A DNA stretch of 64,000 nucleotides from Paludibacterium sp. B53371 (GCF_018802765.1 NZ_CP069163.1:372001-436000); one strand, 5' to 3'; numbered from the stretch's first letter, positions 27,652-36,757 are shown. Made by a program: numbers and translations. The notes: generated by a model from the letters alone, not told the origin.

Positions 27652-28229
27652 TTCTGACAAAACTTCTGACCAGTCTGCGTTTTCGCCTCTCTGCGTGGAT
27701 CCGACCGCGCATGGTCTATGGCTTTCGTCGCCATGACGGGGTGTTTCTGCCGCGCACCCGTTTGTCCAACCTGACCCGGGTGGAGCATGTTCATCGTCTG
27801 GATATCGGCGATAACGTGTATATCGGCCATTTCAACTTTGTGGATGCCTCGGGCGGTCTGACCGTCGGCGAGGGCTGCCAGATTACCAATTACGTGTCGA
27901 TTCTGACGCATTCGAGTCATATCGCCATTCGTCTGTATGGTCGTCATTATCTGGACCATAAGCAGCATGCGGGTTATTTGCGCAAGTCGTCTGAAATCGG
28001 GCGCTACAGCTTTATCGGTCCGCATTCGGTGCTGATGCCGGGGGTTCGTCTGGGCCGGGGCTCGCTGGTCTCGGCTTATAGTTTTGTCGCCGCGGGGGAT
28101 TATCCCGACTATGCGATTCTGGCGGGTAACCCGGCTCAGGTGGTCGGTGATACGCGCGAGATGGATCAGGAGTGGCTGGCGTCGGATCCGGCGTTGCGGG
28201 CGATGTATGAGGAGTGGAGTCGTGACTGA
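27648..28229 (+). CDS. Hexapeptide-repeat acyltransferase (LbH), sugar-modifying
   Basis: A 193-residue beta-helix protein: DIGDNVYIGHFNFVDASGGL, TVGEGCQITNYVSILTHSSH (catalytic His region), EIGRYSFIGPHSVLMPGVRL and AILAGNPAQVVGD. This is the maltose/galactoside acetyltransferase-like shape. It overlaps the flippase stop as ATGA. It likely O-acetylates a residue of the glycan, or N-acetylates the 4-amino sugar made by genes downstream; the acceptor cannot be read from sequence. Confidence 0.8.
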   Translation: MILTKLLTSLRFRLSAWIRPRMVYGFRRHDGVFLPRTRLSNLTRVEHVHRLDIGDNVYIGHFNFVDASGGLTVGEGCQITNYVSILTHSSHIAIRLYGRHYLDHKQHAGYLRKSSEIGRYSFIGPHSVLMPGVRLGRGSLVSAYSFVAAGDYPDYAILAGNPAQVVGDTREMDQEWLASDPALRAMYEEWSRD

Positions 28230-29331
28230 GCCGGTTCTGTCGCGGTTGTTGGTGGTCGGTTCGGCGTCGGTGCATACCTGGCGCTATCTGGCCGGGATTG
28301 CGCCTTATGTGGGCGAGGTCTGGCTGGCCAGTAATCGCGAGGCGCCGGAGCAGTATCGTCCGGCCAATCTGGCCGGTTACCAGAAAATCGATTTTCGTCT
28401 TTCTTCGCTGGTGGCTTCGGGGCGACTGCGCGGCTGGATCAAGGCGATCCGTCCTGAGCTGGTGCATGTGCATCAGGCCAATAGTGTGGCCTGGCACGCC
28501 AGCCGGGCGATGCGTGGCCTGCGCATTCCGCAGGTGCTGACGGCCTGGGGCTCGGACATTCTGTTGCTGCCGGAGTCGAATGCGCTGTTCGGGCGCATGG
28601 TGCGCAGCAATTTGCAGGCTGCCGACGTGATTACCTCGGATTCGCTGTATATGGCGGCCCGGATTCGCGAGCTGGCCGGTGAGGGGTGTCGCATCGAGTT
28701 GCTGAATTACGGCATGGATGCACTGCCGCTGTCGCCGGATCTGGCGCTCAAGGAAAAGCGGGTGTTGTCCTGCCGGCTGCACAAGCCTTTGTACCGTATC
28801 GACGCGATTTTGCATGCCTGGGCCGCGATCGAGGCCAGTGGGCAGTGTGCTGACTGGCATCTGACGGTGGCGGCCAGCGGTGATCAGACGCCGGAGCTGA
28901 AGCGGCTGGCGGACTCGCTGGGTTTGAAGCGGATTGATTTCCCGGGGTTCATTCCCGGTCATGAGCTGGCTGAGCTGTATCGCAAGAGCCGGGTGTTTGT
29001 CAGTGTGCCGCGTTCGGATGCCACCAGTATCAGTCTGCTGGAGGCCATGGGTCATGGTTGTTTGCCGGTGTTGTCCAATCTGCCGGCGAATGGCGAGTGG
29101 ATCATCGATGGCCTGAACGGGCGGATTGCCGAGGATATGCGCTGTCTGTCTGACAGTCTGCTGGCCGCCATGCAGGAGGCCAGCGATGATCAGCGCCTGC
29201 AGTTCATTGCGGACATCAATCGTCAGCTGGTGGCGCAGAAGGCTTTGCATGCCGACAATATGCGCCGCTTTGCCGCGCTGTATGCCCGTACTCTCAAGGA
29301 CGGCCCTCGGCCGCTGAAGAAAAAGCAATGA
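28222..29331 (+). CDS. Glycosyltransferase, GT-B fold (family 4-like)
   Basis: A 369-residue protein from GTG 28222, just after GGAG and overlapping the previous stop. It shows RLLVVGSASVHTWRYLAGIA, LVHVHQANSVAWHASRAMRG, TAWGSDILLLPES, GRMVRSNLQAADVITSDS, and the C-terminal GFIPGHELAELYRKSRVFVS with SLLEAMGHGCLPVLSNLPAN (the E of an E-x7-E-like site). It probably adds a sugar to the lipid-linked glycan on the cytosolic face. Confidence 0.85.
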   Translation: MTEPVLSRLLVVGSASVHTWRYLAGIAPYVGEVWLASNREAPEQYRPANLAGYQKIDFRLSSLVASGRLRGWIKAIRPELVHVHQANSVAWHASRAMRGLRIPQVLTAWGSDILLLPESNALFGRMVRSNLQAADVITSDSLYMAARIRELAGEGCRIELLNYGMDALPLSPDLALKEKRVLSCRLHKPLYRIDAILHAWAAIEASGQCADWHLTVAASGDQTPELKRLADSLGLKRIDFPGFIPGHELAELYRKSRVFVSVPRSDATSISLLEAMGHGCLPVLSNLPANGEWIIDGLNGRIAEDMRCLSDSLLAAMQEASDDQRLQFIADINRQLVAQKALHADNMRRFAALYARTLKDGPRPLKKKQ

Positions 29332-30425
29332 GAATCGCCCATCTGACCAGTGCGCATCCGCGTCACGACATTCGAATTTTCATCAAGGAGTGCGGTACGC
29401 TGGCGCGCGGCGGCCATGAGGTGTCGCTGATCGTGGCCGATGGTCTGGGGGAAGAGGTGCGCGACGGGGTGCGCATTCATGATGTCGGCGCCAGGACCGG
29501 CGGTCGTCTGGCGCGCATGACCCGGACGGTGGATCGGGTGATCCAGGCGGCGTTGCGTCTGCGTCCGGATGTGGCGCATTTCCATGACCCGGAGCTGATG
29601 CTGGCGGCGCTGAAGCTGAAAAAGGCGGGTATCCGGGTGGTCTACGATGTGCATGAAGATTTGCCGCGCCAGTTGCTGGCCAAGCACTGGATTCCGGGTA
29701 TGTTGCGTCCGCTGACTTCCCGGGTGTTCGAGGTGCTGGAGAACCGGGTGGCCAGCCGCTTTGATGCGATCGTCACGTCGACGCCGCATATCCGCACGCG
29801 TTTTGCCCGGGTCAACGCCCGCGCGGTGGATGTCTGCAATTATCCCATTCTGAGCGAGCTGGTGCGCGAGACGCCCTGGGAGAGCCGGCACAATGAGGTG
29901 TGTTATCTCGGCGGGATTACCCGCATTCGCGGGATTGGCCCGATTGTGGCGGCGATGCCGGATGTGCCGGCCAGGCTGAATCTGGCCGGGATCTGGGGCG
30001 AGGCCGGGCTCAAGGATGAGCTGATGGCGTCGGCGGGCTGGAGCCGGGTGAATGATTTGGGCGTGCTGGATCGCCAGGGGGTGGCCGGGGTGCTGGCGCG
30101 CAGCAAGGTGGGTCTGGTGACGCTGTTCCCGACGCCGAATTATGTTGATGCCTTGCCGATCAAGTTGTTTGAGTATATGGCGGCCGGTATCCCGGTGGTG
30201 GCGTCGGATTTTCCGGTCTGGCGCGCCATTGTGGAAGATGCCGGTTGTGGTTTGCTGGTCGATCCGCAGGATCCGGCCGCGATTGCTGCTGCCATGAATA
30301 CGCTGCTGGCCGACGATCAGCGTGCGGCGGCGATGGGCGCCAGTGGCCAGCGGGCGGTGCTGGCCAAGTACAGCTGGCAGGCAGAAGGCGAAAAGTTGCT
30401 GGCACTTTACGACCAGTTGGCATGA
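29328..30425 (+). CDS. Glycosyltransferase family 4
   Basis: A 365-residue GT-B enzyme that begins MRIAHLTSAHPRHDIRIFIK. Motifs are DVAHFHDPELMLAALKLK, VVYDVHEDLPRQLLAKHW, VCYLGGITRIRGIGPIV, and PIKLFEYMAAGIPVVASDFP, with E in the conserved position. The HDIRIFxKE opening is found in transferases of amino-sugar and glucuronate-containing O-units. It overlaps the previous stop as ATGA. Confidence 0.88.
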   Translation: MRIAHLTSAHPRHDIRIFIKECGTLARGGHEVSLIVADGLGEEVRDGVRIHDVGARTGGRLARMTRTVDRVIQAALRLRPDVAHFHDPELMLAALKLKKAGIRVVYDVHEDLPRQLLAKHWIPGMLRPLTSRVFEVLENRVASRFDAIVTSTPHIRTRFARVNARAVDVCNYPILSELVRETPWESRHNEVCYLGGITRIRGIGPIVAAMPDVPARLNLAGIWGEAGLKDELMASAGWSRVNDLGVLDRQGVAGVLARSKVGLVTLFPTPNYVDALPIKLFEYMAAGIPVVASDFPVWRAIVEDAGCGLLVDPQDPAAIAAAMNTLLADDQRAAAMGASGQRAVLAKYSWQAEGEKLLALYDQLA

Positions 30426-30494
30426 CCGGACCGGCTGCGGGCTGATGTGGTCGGCCTGCCCGGTTTCCGCAACAAGATTGGATTGATTCCGAAC

Positions 30495-31739
30495 ATGCGT
30501 ATTCTTTATCTGAACCATTATGCCGGCTCGCCGAAACATGGCATGGAGTATCGGCCGTATTACCTGTCGCGCGAGTGGCTGAAGAGCGGGGACAAGGTCA
30601 ATATCCTGGCCGCCAGTTATTCGCATCTGCGGCAAAACAACCCGAAGGATCTGCCGGGTCTGTTCGGCGAAGAAGAAATCGACGGCATCATTTACTCCTG
30701 GTACGCCACGCCCAAGTATTCGGGTAATGGTATCGGCCGGGTGCTGAATATTTTTGTCTATCTGTTCCAGGTCTGGAACATGAGCCGCTTCTTCGTCAAC
30801 AAGTGGACGCCGGATGTGGTGATCGCTTCCAGTACGTATCCGCTGGATATTTACCCGGCACGGTTCATTGCCAAGCATGCCAAGGCCCGGCTGATTTTTG
30901 AGGTGCATGACCTGTGGCCGCTGACGCCGGTCGAGGTGGGCGGGATGTCGCCGCGTCACCCCTGGATCTGGTTGCTGCAGAAGGCGGAGAATTTTGCTTA
31001 CCGCGTTTCTGATGCGGTGGTGTCGATGTTGCCTTGTGCCAAGGAGCACATGGTCGAGCACGGCATGGCGCCGGAGAAGTTCCACTATGTGCCGAACGGC
31101 ATTGTGGTCTCGGAGTGGGAGAGTGCGACGCAGTCGCTGCCGGAGGTGCATCTGGCCAAGATCGAGCAGTTGAAGGCGCAAGGCCATTTCCTGGTCGGCT
31201 ATGCGGGTGGCCATGGCCTGGCGAATGCTCTGCAGGAGCTGTTGAAGGCGGCTGACTGGCTGCGTGATGAGCCGGTGTCTTTTGTGCTGGTCGGCGATGG
31301 TCCGGACAAGCTGGCGCTGGAGCAGATGGCGCGCGAACTGGGCCTGGGCAATGTGCATTTCCTGCCGCCGGTGGCCAAGGCCGCGGTGCCGGCTTTGCTG
31401 GCTCATATGGATGCGTTGTTTATCGGCTGGCGCAAATTGCCGATCTATCGTTTCGGGATTAACCCGAACAAGTTGTTTGATTACATGATGTCGGCACGGC
31501 CGGTGATTCATTCGGTCGAGGCCGGTAATGACATTGTGCGCGAGGCGCAGGCCGGTTTGTCGGTGGCCGCCGAAGATCCGGCGGCGATTGCCGCGGCGGT
31601 GCGCCAGTTGATGGCGATGGACCCCGCCGAGCGTCAGCGCCTGGGCGAGAACGGCAAGCGCTATGTCCTCGACAATCATGATTACAGTGTGCTGGCCAAG
31701 CGCTTCCAGAAGTTGTTCAAGCGCAGCAAGGCTTCGTGA
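30495..31739 (+). CDS. Glycosyltransferase family 4 (WbuB-like)
   Basis: A 414-residue GT-B enzyme from ATG 30495. Motifs: ILYLNHYAGSPKHGMEYRPY, DVVIASSTYPLDIYPARF, LIFEVHDLWPLTPVEVGGMS, VGYAGGHGLANALQELLKAA, and NPNKLFDYMMSARPVIHSVE. This is the opening and layout of WbuB-type GlcNAc/FucNAc transferases. The 69 bases before it after 30425 hold no gene. Confidence 0.88.
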   Translation: MRILYLNHYAGSPKHGMEYRPYYLSREWLKSGDKVNILAASYSHLRQNNPKDLPGLFGEEEIDGIIYSWYATPKYSGNGIGRVLNIFVYLFQVWNMSRFFVNKWTPDVVIASSTYPLDIYPARFIAKHAKARLIFEVHDLWPLTPVEVGGMSPRHPWIWLLQKAENFAYRVSDAVVSMLPCAKEHMVEHGMAPEKFHYVPNGIVVSEWESATQSLPEVHLAKIEQLKAQGHFLVGYAGGHGLANALQELLKAADWLRDEPVSFVLVGDGPDKLALEQMARELGLGNVHFLPPVAKAAVPALLAHMDALFIGWRKLPIYRFGINPNKLFDYMMSARPVIHSVEAGNDIVREAQAGLSVAAEDPAAIAAAVRQLMAMDPAERQRLGENGKRYVLDNHDYSVLAKRFQKLFKRSKAS

Positions 31740-31936
31740 TGAATCTTTATCGGGTGCTGACCGGACCGGATGATGCCACGTTTTGTCTGCGGGTGACGGA
31801 GGCGCTGAATGCTGGCTGGTTATTGCATGGCCCGCCGGCGCTGACGTTTAACGGTGAGCGGGTGATTGTCGCCCAGGCCATTACCAAGCAAGTGGACGGC
31901 GAGTGGACGCCGGAGATCAAATTAAGCGAGATGTGA
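31739..31936 (+). CDS. DUF1737 domain small protein
   Basis: A 65-residue protein starting at ATG 31739, overlapping the preceding TGA. Sequence NLYRVLTGPDDATFCLRVTEALNAGW...ALTFNGERVIVAQAITK matches the DUF1737 pattern (Y..L.G.DD..FC.RV...L..GW.L.G..). Function is unknown. It is embedded between two glycan genes with operon spacing. Confidence 0.8.
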   Translation: MNLYRVLTGPDDATFCLRVTEALNAGWLLHGPPALTFNGERVIVAQAITKQVDGEWTPEIKLSEM

Positions 31937-31963
31937 TCGCAATCGGGGATGACGGAAAGAATC

Positions 31964-33121
31964 ATGAGCGAGAAATTTTTGCCTTTTGCCCTGCCGGAAA
32001 TCGGTGAGGAAGAGATCAATGAAGTGGTGGATGCGCTGCGTTCGGGCTGGGTGACGACCGGACCGAAGACCAGGCAGTTCGAGGCGGATTTTGCGGCCTT
32101 CATCGGCGAGGATGTGGAGGCGATTGCCGTGAACTCGGCGACGTCCGGCCTGCATCTGGCGCTGGAAGCGGTGGGGGTCGGTCCGGGCGACGAGGTGATC
32201 GTGCCGACTTATACCTTTACCACGACGGCGGAAGTGGTGCGTTATCTGGGCGCGCATCCGGTGCTGGTGGATGTCGATCCGCAGACGCTGAATATTGATC
32301 CGCAGGCCATTCGTCGCGCCATTACCGACAAGACCCGGGCCATCGTGCCGGTGCATTTTGCCGGTCTGGCCTGCGAGATGGACGAGATCATCGCCATTGC
32401 CCGCGAGCATGGCCTCAAGGTGGTGGAGGATGCCGCGCATTCTCTGCCGACCAGCTATAAGGGCAAGCTGATTGGCACGCTGGATACGGATGCCACGGTG
32501 TTCAGCTTTTATGCCAACAAAACCATGACGACCGGTGAGGGCGGCATGGTGGTTTCGAAGCATCCGGAGCTGATCAAGCGTTGCAAGGTCATGCGCCTGC
32601 ACGGGATCAGTCGTGATGCCTTTGATCGCTATACCTCGAAGGCGCCGGCCTGGTTCTATGAGGTGATTGAGCCCGGTTTCAAGTACAACATGCCGGATAT
32701 TTCGGCGGCGATCGGCATTCACCAGCTGAAGAAGCTGCGCCGTTTCCACCTGGCGCGCATGGATATGGCCGAGCGTTACGATATTGAGCTGGCCGAGCTG
32801 CCGCTGATTCTGCCGGCCAAGCCGCTGGCCGGTGATGCCCATGCCTGGCATCTGTATCCGGTCCGCCTGAAGCCGGAGGCGGGCATCGAGCGTGGCGAGT
32901 TCATCCAGCGCATGGCCGATCTGGGCATCGGTTGCTCGGTGCATTTCATCCCCTTGCATCTGCATCCGGTCTGGCGCGACAGCTACCAGCTGACGCCGGC
33001 GCAGTTCCCGAATGCGCAGAAGGCGTATGAGGGTGAGGTGTCCCTGCCGCTGTATACCCGCATGACGGATGAAGATCAGACGCGGGTGATTGCGGCTATT
33101 CGCCAGATTCTGGGTGCCTGA
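31964..33121 (+). CDS. UDP-4-keto-sugar aminotransferase (PglE-like, DegT/DnrJ)
   Basis: A 385-residue PLP enzyme; ATG 31964 is preferred because GGAAAG lies at proper spacing. Motifs: [54 protein letters not shown] and PLP-Lys K186 in [15 protein letters not shown]. The closest known roles are 4-aminotransferases (PglE, ArnB type), which convert the 4-keto product of WbpM/PglD-type dehydratases to 4-amino-4,6-dideoxy sugar. The dehydratase is encoded two genes downstream. Confidence 0.85.
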   Translation: MSEKFLPFALPEIGEEEINEVVDALRSGWVTTGPKTRQFEADFAAFIGEDVEAIAVNSATSGLHLALEAVGVGPGDEVIVPTYTFTTTAEVVRYLGAHPVLVDVDPQTLNIDPQAIRRAITDKTRAIVPVHFAGLACEMDEIIAIAREHGLKVVEDAAHSLPTSYKGKLIGTLDTDATVFSFYANKTMTTGEGGMVVSKHPELIKRCKVMRLHGISRDAFDRYTSKAPAWFYEVIEPGFKYNMPDISAAIGIHQLKKLRRFHLARMDMAERYDIELAELPLILPAKPLAGDAHAWHLYPVRLKPEAGIERGEFIQRMADLGIGCSVHFIPLHLHPVWRDSYQLTPAQFPNAQKAYEGEVSLPLYTRMTDEDQTRVIAAIRQILGA

Positions 33122-33753
33122 TGACGTCTGTTGCCGGATGCGGCGCGCCTGGCTCGGATCGGGTCAAGCGCGCTTTTGACTTGCTGGCGGCCGGAACCGG
33201 CCTGCTGCTGTTGTCGCCTGTCTTGCTGCTGCTGGCGCTGTGGATCCGGCTGGATTCGCCGGGGCCGGTGTTTTTCCGCCAGGAGCGGGTCGGACGCTAC
33301 GGTGTGCCGTTCCGTATCCACAAGTTCCGTACCATGCGGGTGGATGCCGAGCGGCATGGCCAGTTGACGGTCGGCGCGGATGGTCGGGTGACCCGTGCCG
33401 GACGCCTGTTGCGCAAAACCAAGCTGGACGAGTTGCCGCAACTGCTTGATGTGGTGTCTGGGCGCATGAGTCTGGTCGGTCCCCGCCCGGAGGTGCCGCG
33501 TTATGTGGCCTGCTATCCGGCGCCTCTGCGCGACAAGGTGCTGGCCTTGCGTCCCGGCATTACGGACTGGGCGTCGATCCGCATGATTGATGAAAACGAG
33601 ATCCTGGGCGCTGCCGAAGATCCGGAGCGGGCGTATATCGAACAGGTGCTGCCGGAGAAACTGGCCTATTATGCGAGCTACGCCGACACCCATACCTTGC
33701 CTGGCGACATTCGCATCATTCTTGCCACCTTGCTGAAGATCGTCTCACGTTGA
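33121..33753 (+). CDS. Initiating undecaprenyl-phosphate sugar phosphotransferase
   Basis: A 210-residue bacterial sugar transferase (PglC / WcaJ C-terminal family). It has one hydrophobic helix (FDLLAAGTGLLLLSPVLLLL), then GPVFFRQERVGRYGVPFRIHKFRTMRVDAE with the basic HKFRTM motif, RKTKLDELPQLLDVVSGRMSLVGPRP (DELPQ..N/D..G..S.VGPRP) and GITDWASIR. It would start glycan assembly by transferring a sugar-1-phosphate to undecaprenyl phosphate. ATG 33121 overlaps the previous stop. Confidence 0.92.
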   Translation: MTSVAGCGAPGSDRVKRAFDLLAAGTGLLLLSPVLLLLALWIRLDSPGPVFFRQERVGRYGVPFRIHKFRTMRVDAERHGQLTVGADGRVTRAGRLLRKTKLDELPQLLDVVSGRMSLVGPRPEVPRYVACYPAPLRDKVLALRPGITDWASIRMIDENEILGAAEDPERAYIEQVLPEKLAYYASYADTHTLPGDIRIILATLLKIVSR

Positions 33754-33758
33754 CTGCC

Positions 33759-35645
33759 ATGCTGGAAAAAATGCTTTCGTTTTCGCGCCACAACAAGATG
33801 GTGCTGCTGATGTTGATGGATGCCATCCTGCTGCCGCTGGCTTTATGGAGTGCGGTGGTGCTGCGGCTGGGTGGCAGCTGGGATCCGAAGCTGAATCCTT
33901 TTCTGTGGATTTTCTTTGTCCCGCCTTTCTGGGTGATTCCGATTTTCATCCATCTCGGCTTGTACCGGGCGGTGCTCAAGTATCTGGACGACAAGATCGT
34001 CTACACGGTGTTCAGCGGGGTGACCCTGGCCGTGCTGGTGCTCACGGCGGTGATTGCCCTGTCTGGCATGCATCCGTTTCCGCGTTCCTCGATCATTATT
34101 TTCTGGGTGTTCGCCATGGCTTATCTTGGCGGCAGCCGTTTTCTGCTGCGCGGCCTGGTGCGCCGGATCGATGCGGTGGATGCTCCGCGCGAGCATGTCA
34201 TCATCTATGGTGCCGGCCGGGCGGGTGTGCAGCTGATGCTGGCCTTGCAGGCGGGCCGGGAATACCGGCCGATGGCTTTTGTCGATGACAATCCTTCGTT
34301 GTGGCGCCGGACTTTCCGCGGTGTCGCGGTGCATGGTCCGCAGGAGCTGCCGATCCTGATCAAGGAGACGTCGTCCAAGCTGATTTTGCTGGCCTTGCCT
34401 TCGGTCAGTCGCTCGCGGCAGCGCGAGATTCTGGAGAGTCTCGAGTCGCTGCGCGTGCCGATCAAGCGGTTGCCGGGGATGGCGGATCTGGTGTCGGGCG
34501 AGGTGCGGGTTGAAGAGCTCAAGGAGGTTGATATTGAGGATTTGCTCGGTCGGGAGCCGGTGCCGCCTCGTCGCGAGTTGATGTCGGCCAATATCGAAGA
34601 TCGGGTGGTGATGGTGACCGGTGCCGGTGGCTCGATCGGCTCGGAGCTGGTGCGGCAGATTGTCCAGTGTCGCCCGCGGTTGCTGGTCTTGTTCGAGCTG
34701 TCGGAATACAACCTGTATGCGATTGACCACGAGCTGTCGGTCATGGCGCCGAACTGTCCGCGTGTGGCCTTGCTGGGGTCGGTCGGTGATGCCGCGCGCA
34801 TGCGTCAGGTGATGCAGGCTTTCCAGGTCGAGACGGTCTATCATGCGGCGGCCTACAAGCATGTGCCGATGGTCGAGCATAATCCGGTCTCCGGCATCCT
34901 CAACAATGCCTTCGGGACCGACACGGCCGCCCAGGCCGCGGAAGATTGCGGGGTCGATACCTTTGTGCTGATCTCCACGGACAAGGCGGTGCGTCCGACC
35001 AATGTCATGGGGGCGACCAAACGCCTGGCCGAGCTGGTGTTGCAGGCTCGTCATGCGCGTGGCAGCCGCACTCGTTTTGTCATGGTGCGTTTCGGTAATG
35101 TTCTCGGTTCGTCCGGTTCGGTGGTGCCCTTGTTCAAGCGTCAGATCAAGCAGGGTGGGCCGGTGACGGTGACGCATCCCGACATCACGCGCTATTTCAT
35201 GACCATTCCCGAAGCGGCGCAGCTGGTGATTCAGGCCGGGGCCATGGGGCAGGGGGGGGATGTGTTCGTGCTGGATATGGGGCAACCGGTGCGGATTGCC
35301 GATCTGGCGCGCCGCATGATCCATTTGTCCGGGCTGGAGGTGAAGGATGCCAACCGGCCGCATGGTGATATCGAGATCCGTTTCAGTGGCCTGCGTCCGG
35401 GGGAGAAGCTCTATGAAGAGCTGCTGATCGGCGACAATGTGCTGGATACCGAGCATGAGCGCATCATGCGGGCCCAGGAGTCGCTGATTGCCGAGCCGGC
35501 GTTGCGTGCCTTGCTGGATCGCCTGCAGGCAGCTTGCCACGAACTGGATGCTGTTTCGGCTTTCGAGCTGATGAAGTCGGTGGTGCAGGAATTCAATGCC
35601 GCGCCCAGTACGCAGGACTGGGTGGTCAAGGCCACCCGCGAGTGA
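33759..35645 (+). CDS. Membrane UDP-GlcNAc 4,6-dehydratase (WbpM/PglD/CapD-like)
   Basis: A 628-residue protein: four N-terminal transmembrane helices (about residues 13-120), a CoA-binding-like Rossmann domain (ASM..IYGAGRAGVQLMLALQAG) and a C-terminal extended SDR with VMVTGAGGSIGSELVRQ (near 286-300). The SDR active site reads STDKAVRPTNVMGATKR, with Met in place of the usual Tyr, as in long WbpM-type dehydratases. It makes UDP-2-acetamido-4-keto-2,6-dideoxyglucose, the substrate for the aminotransferase upstream. It is the last gene of the glycan operon. Confidence 0.92.
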   Translation: MLEKMLSFSRHNKMVLLMLMDAILLPLALWSAVVLRLGGSWDPKLNPFLWIFFVPPFWVIPIFIHLGLYRAVLKYLDDKIVYTVFSGVTLAVLVLTAVIALSGMHPFPRSSIIIFWVFAMAYLGGSRFLLRGLVRRIDAVDAPREHVIIYGAGRAGVQLMLALQAGREYRPMAFVDDNPSLWRRTFRGVAVHGPQELPILIKETSSKLILLALPSVSRSRQREILESLESLRVPIKRLPGMADLVSGEVRVEELKEVDIEDLLGREPVPPRRELMSANIEDRVVMVTGAGGSIGSELVRQIVQCRPRLLVLFELSEYNLYAIDHELSVMAPNCPRVALLGSVGDAARMRQVMQAFQVETVYHAAAYKHVPMVEHNPVSGILNNAFGTDTAAQAAEDCGVDTFVLISTDKAVRPTNVMGATKRLAELVLQARHARGSRTRFVMVRFGNVLGSSGSVVPLFKRQIKQGGPVTVTHPDITRYFMTIPEAAQLVIQAGAMGQGGDVFVLDMGQPVRIADLARRMIHLSGLEVKDANRPHGDIEIRFSGLRPGEKLYEELLIGDNVLDTEHERIMRAQESLIAEPALRALLDRLQAACHELDAVSAFELMKSVVQEFNAAPSTQDWVVKATRE

Positions 35646-35686
35646 GCCTGATGTAACGCGGGCTTGTATCTCCCGCTGGTCGGACT

Positions 35687-35719
35687 AAACTCCCATTGTG
35701 CGGTGCACAATGGGAGTTT
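35687..35719. terminator. Perfect 15-bp-stem hairpin after the glycan operon
   Basis: AAACTCCCATTGTGC and its exact reverse complement are separated by GGT. It begins 41 bases after the dehydratase stop and ends 3 bases before the ATG of the next ORF. It has A and T flanks, so it could terminate in either direction, and it would sequester the next gene's ribosome site. Role as terminator is the simplest reading. Confidence 0.65.
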
Positions 35720-35722
35720 GTC

Positions 35723-36106
35723 ATGATGGATCCCCCCGTGCCGGTGAGTGTCTGGCCCGCGCTGGTCTCGCTTCATGTCAGTCACTGGCGTTGCCAGCAG
35801 GTTTTCTGCCGTTCCCAATTTTTCTTTGGCGCCACCACGCTGTCCGGCGCTGCTCCGCTGTCTGACAAGTGTCGGCGGTTGCAGCGGCGCTGGCTGGCGG
35901 ACTGGCTGGCGCTGTTGCATGGCCTGGTCGATGCGCAGGAGCCTGTGCTTGCGCATTGCATTCGATCCGACTCGGTTTGGCAGCCTTATCTGGTGGCCTG
36001 GAGTGAGAATCACCGGCTTGGGAAGGATTGTCTGGTGCGTGTCGGGCAGCAATGTTTGACGGAAGGCCTGACCGGATGTGCCGCCAATGCGCCCATACCG
36101 TTATAA
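35723..36106 (+). CDS. Hypothetical protein, 127 aa
   Basis: ATG 35723 gives a 127-residue protein with codon use like its neighbours. Features: a Trp-rich character (VWPALVSLHVSHWRCQQVF, RRWLADWLALLHGL) and four Cys (in WRCQQVFCRS, CIRSD, CLTEG). No family, signal peptide or membrane helix seen. Its stop region contains the TATAAT-like -10 of the following gene. Moderate support only. Confidence 0.45.
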   Translation: MMDPPVPVSVWPALVSLHVSHWRCQQVFCRSQFFFGATTLSGAAPLSDKCRRLQRRWLADWLALLHGLVDAQEPVLAHCIRSDSVWQPYLVAWSENHRLGKDCLVRVGQQCLTEGLTGCAANAPIPL

Positions 36107-36136
36107 TAACGTGTTAATTGGCACAATGAGTCGAGC

Positions 36137-36739
36137 ATGCATTATTGGTGGTTGGTGCTCAAAGGTGTGCTGCTGGCCTTTTTCCTGGTGCTGGTCGGAA
36201 TGGGGGCGGTCGCATGGAGCATCGTGAGTTATGGAGAGCCCCCGGATTATCCGGCCAGGGCTGACGCCGCTTTGGTGCTCGGCGCCGCGGCCTGGGGCGA
36301 CAAACCTTCCCCGGTGTTTCGCGAGCGGATTCGCCACGCCGTTGAACTGTATAAGGCCGGTCAGGTGCACTGGATCGTGTTTACCGGCGGAACCCCGGTG
36401 CCGGGCTATCCGTCCGAGGCGGATGTCGGCCGGGACTATGCGCTGAAGGCCGGTGTGCCGATGACGGTCATGCTGGCCGAGCCGGATTCGCGCACGACCT
36501 GGGAAAATCTGCAAAATGCCAAGAAGCTGGCGGAGCCGTTCGGTATTCATACCTATCTGCTGGTCAGTGATCCCTGGCACATGCGTCGCGCGGTACTGAT
36601 GGCGCGTGATCTCGGGCTGGCGGCGTCGCCCTCGCCGACGCGTTCAACCCGTTTCCGCACGCTGTCTGCGCGGATTGCCTTCTTGTCGCGGGAAACCTGG
36701 CTGTACGTCGGATACCGTATTTTCCGTACGGTGTCGTGA
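36137..36739 (+). CDS. YdcF-like DUF218 membrane protein (ElyC/SanA family)
   Basis: A 200-residue protein with one N-terminal transmembrane helix (VLLAFFLVLVGMGAVAW) and a periplasmic DUF218 domain: DAALVLGAAAWGDKPSPVF, IVFTGG, TTWENLQNAKKL and LLVSDPWHMRRAVLMARDLGL. Members act in envelope or peptidoglycan-precursor homeostasis. TATAAT at 36102-36107 is a candidate -10, with no good -35. Confidence 0.88.
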   Translation: MHYWWLVLKGVLLAFFLVLVGMGAVAWSIVSYGEPPDYPARADAALVLGAAAWGDKPSPVFRERIRHAVELYKAGQVHWIVFTGGTPVPGYPSEADVGRDYALKAGVPMTVMLAEPDSRTTWENLQNAKKLAEPFGIHTYLLVSDPWHMRRAVLMARDLGLAASPSPTRSTRFRTLSARIAFLSRETWLYVGYRIFRTVS

Positions 36740-36757
36740 TGTTTCGGGCAAGAAAAA

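Noticed and set aside
29223..31679. 818-codon open frame on the minus strand
   Set aside because: It lies antisense to two clear glycosyltransferases. Long antisense frames are expected in GC-rich genes, and the translation is rich in His, Arg and Gln with no domain motif.
33843..35540. 565-codon minus-strand frame
   Set aside because: Antisense shadow of the dehydratase gene; low-complexity His/Arg/Gln composition.
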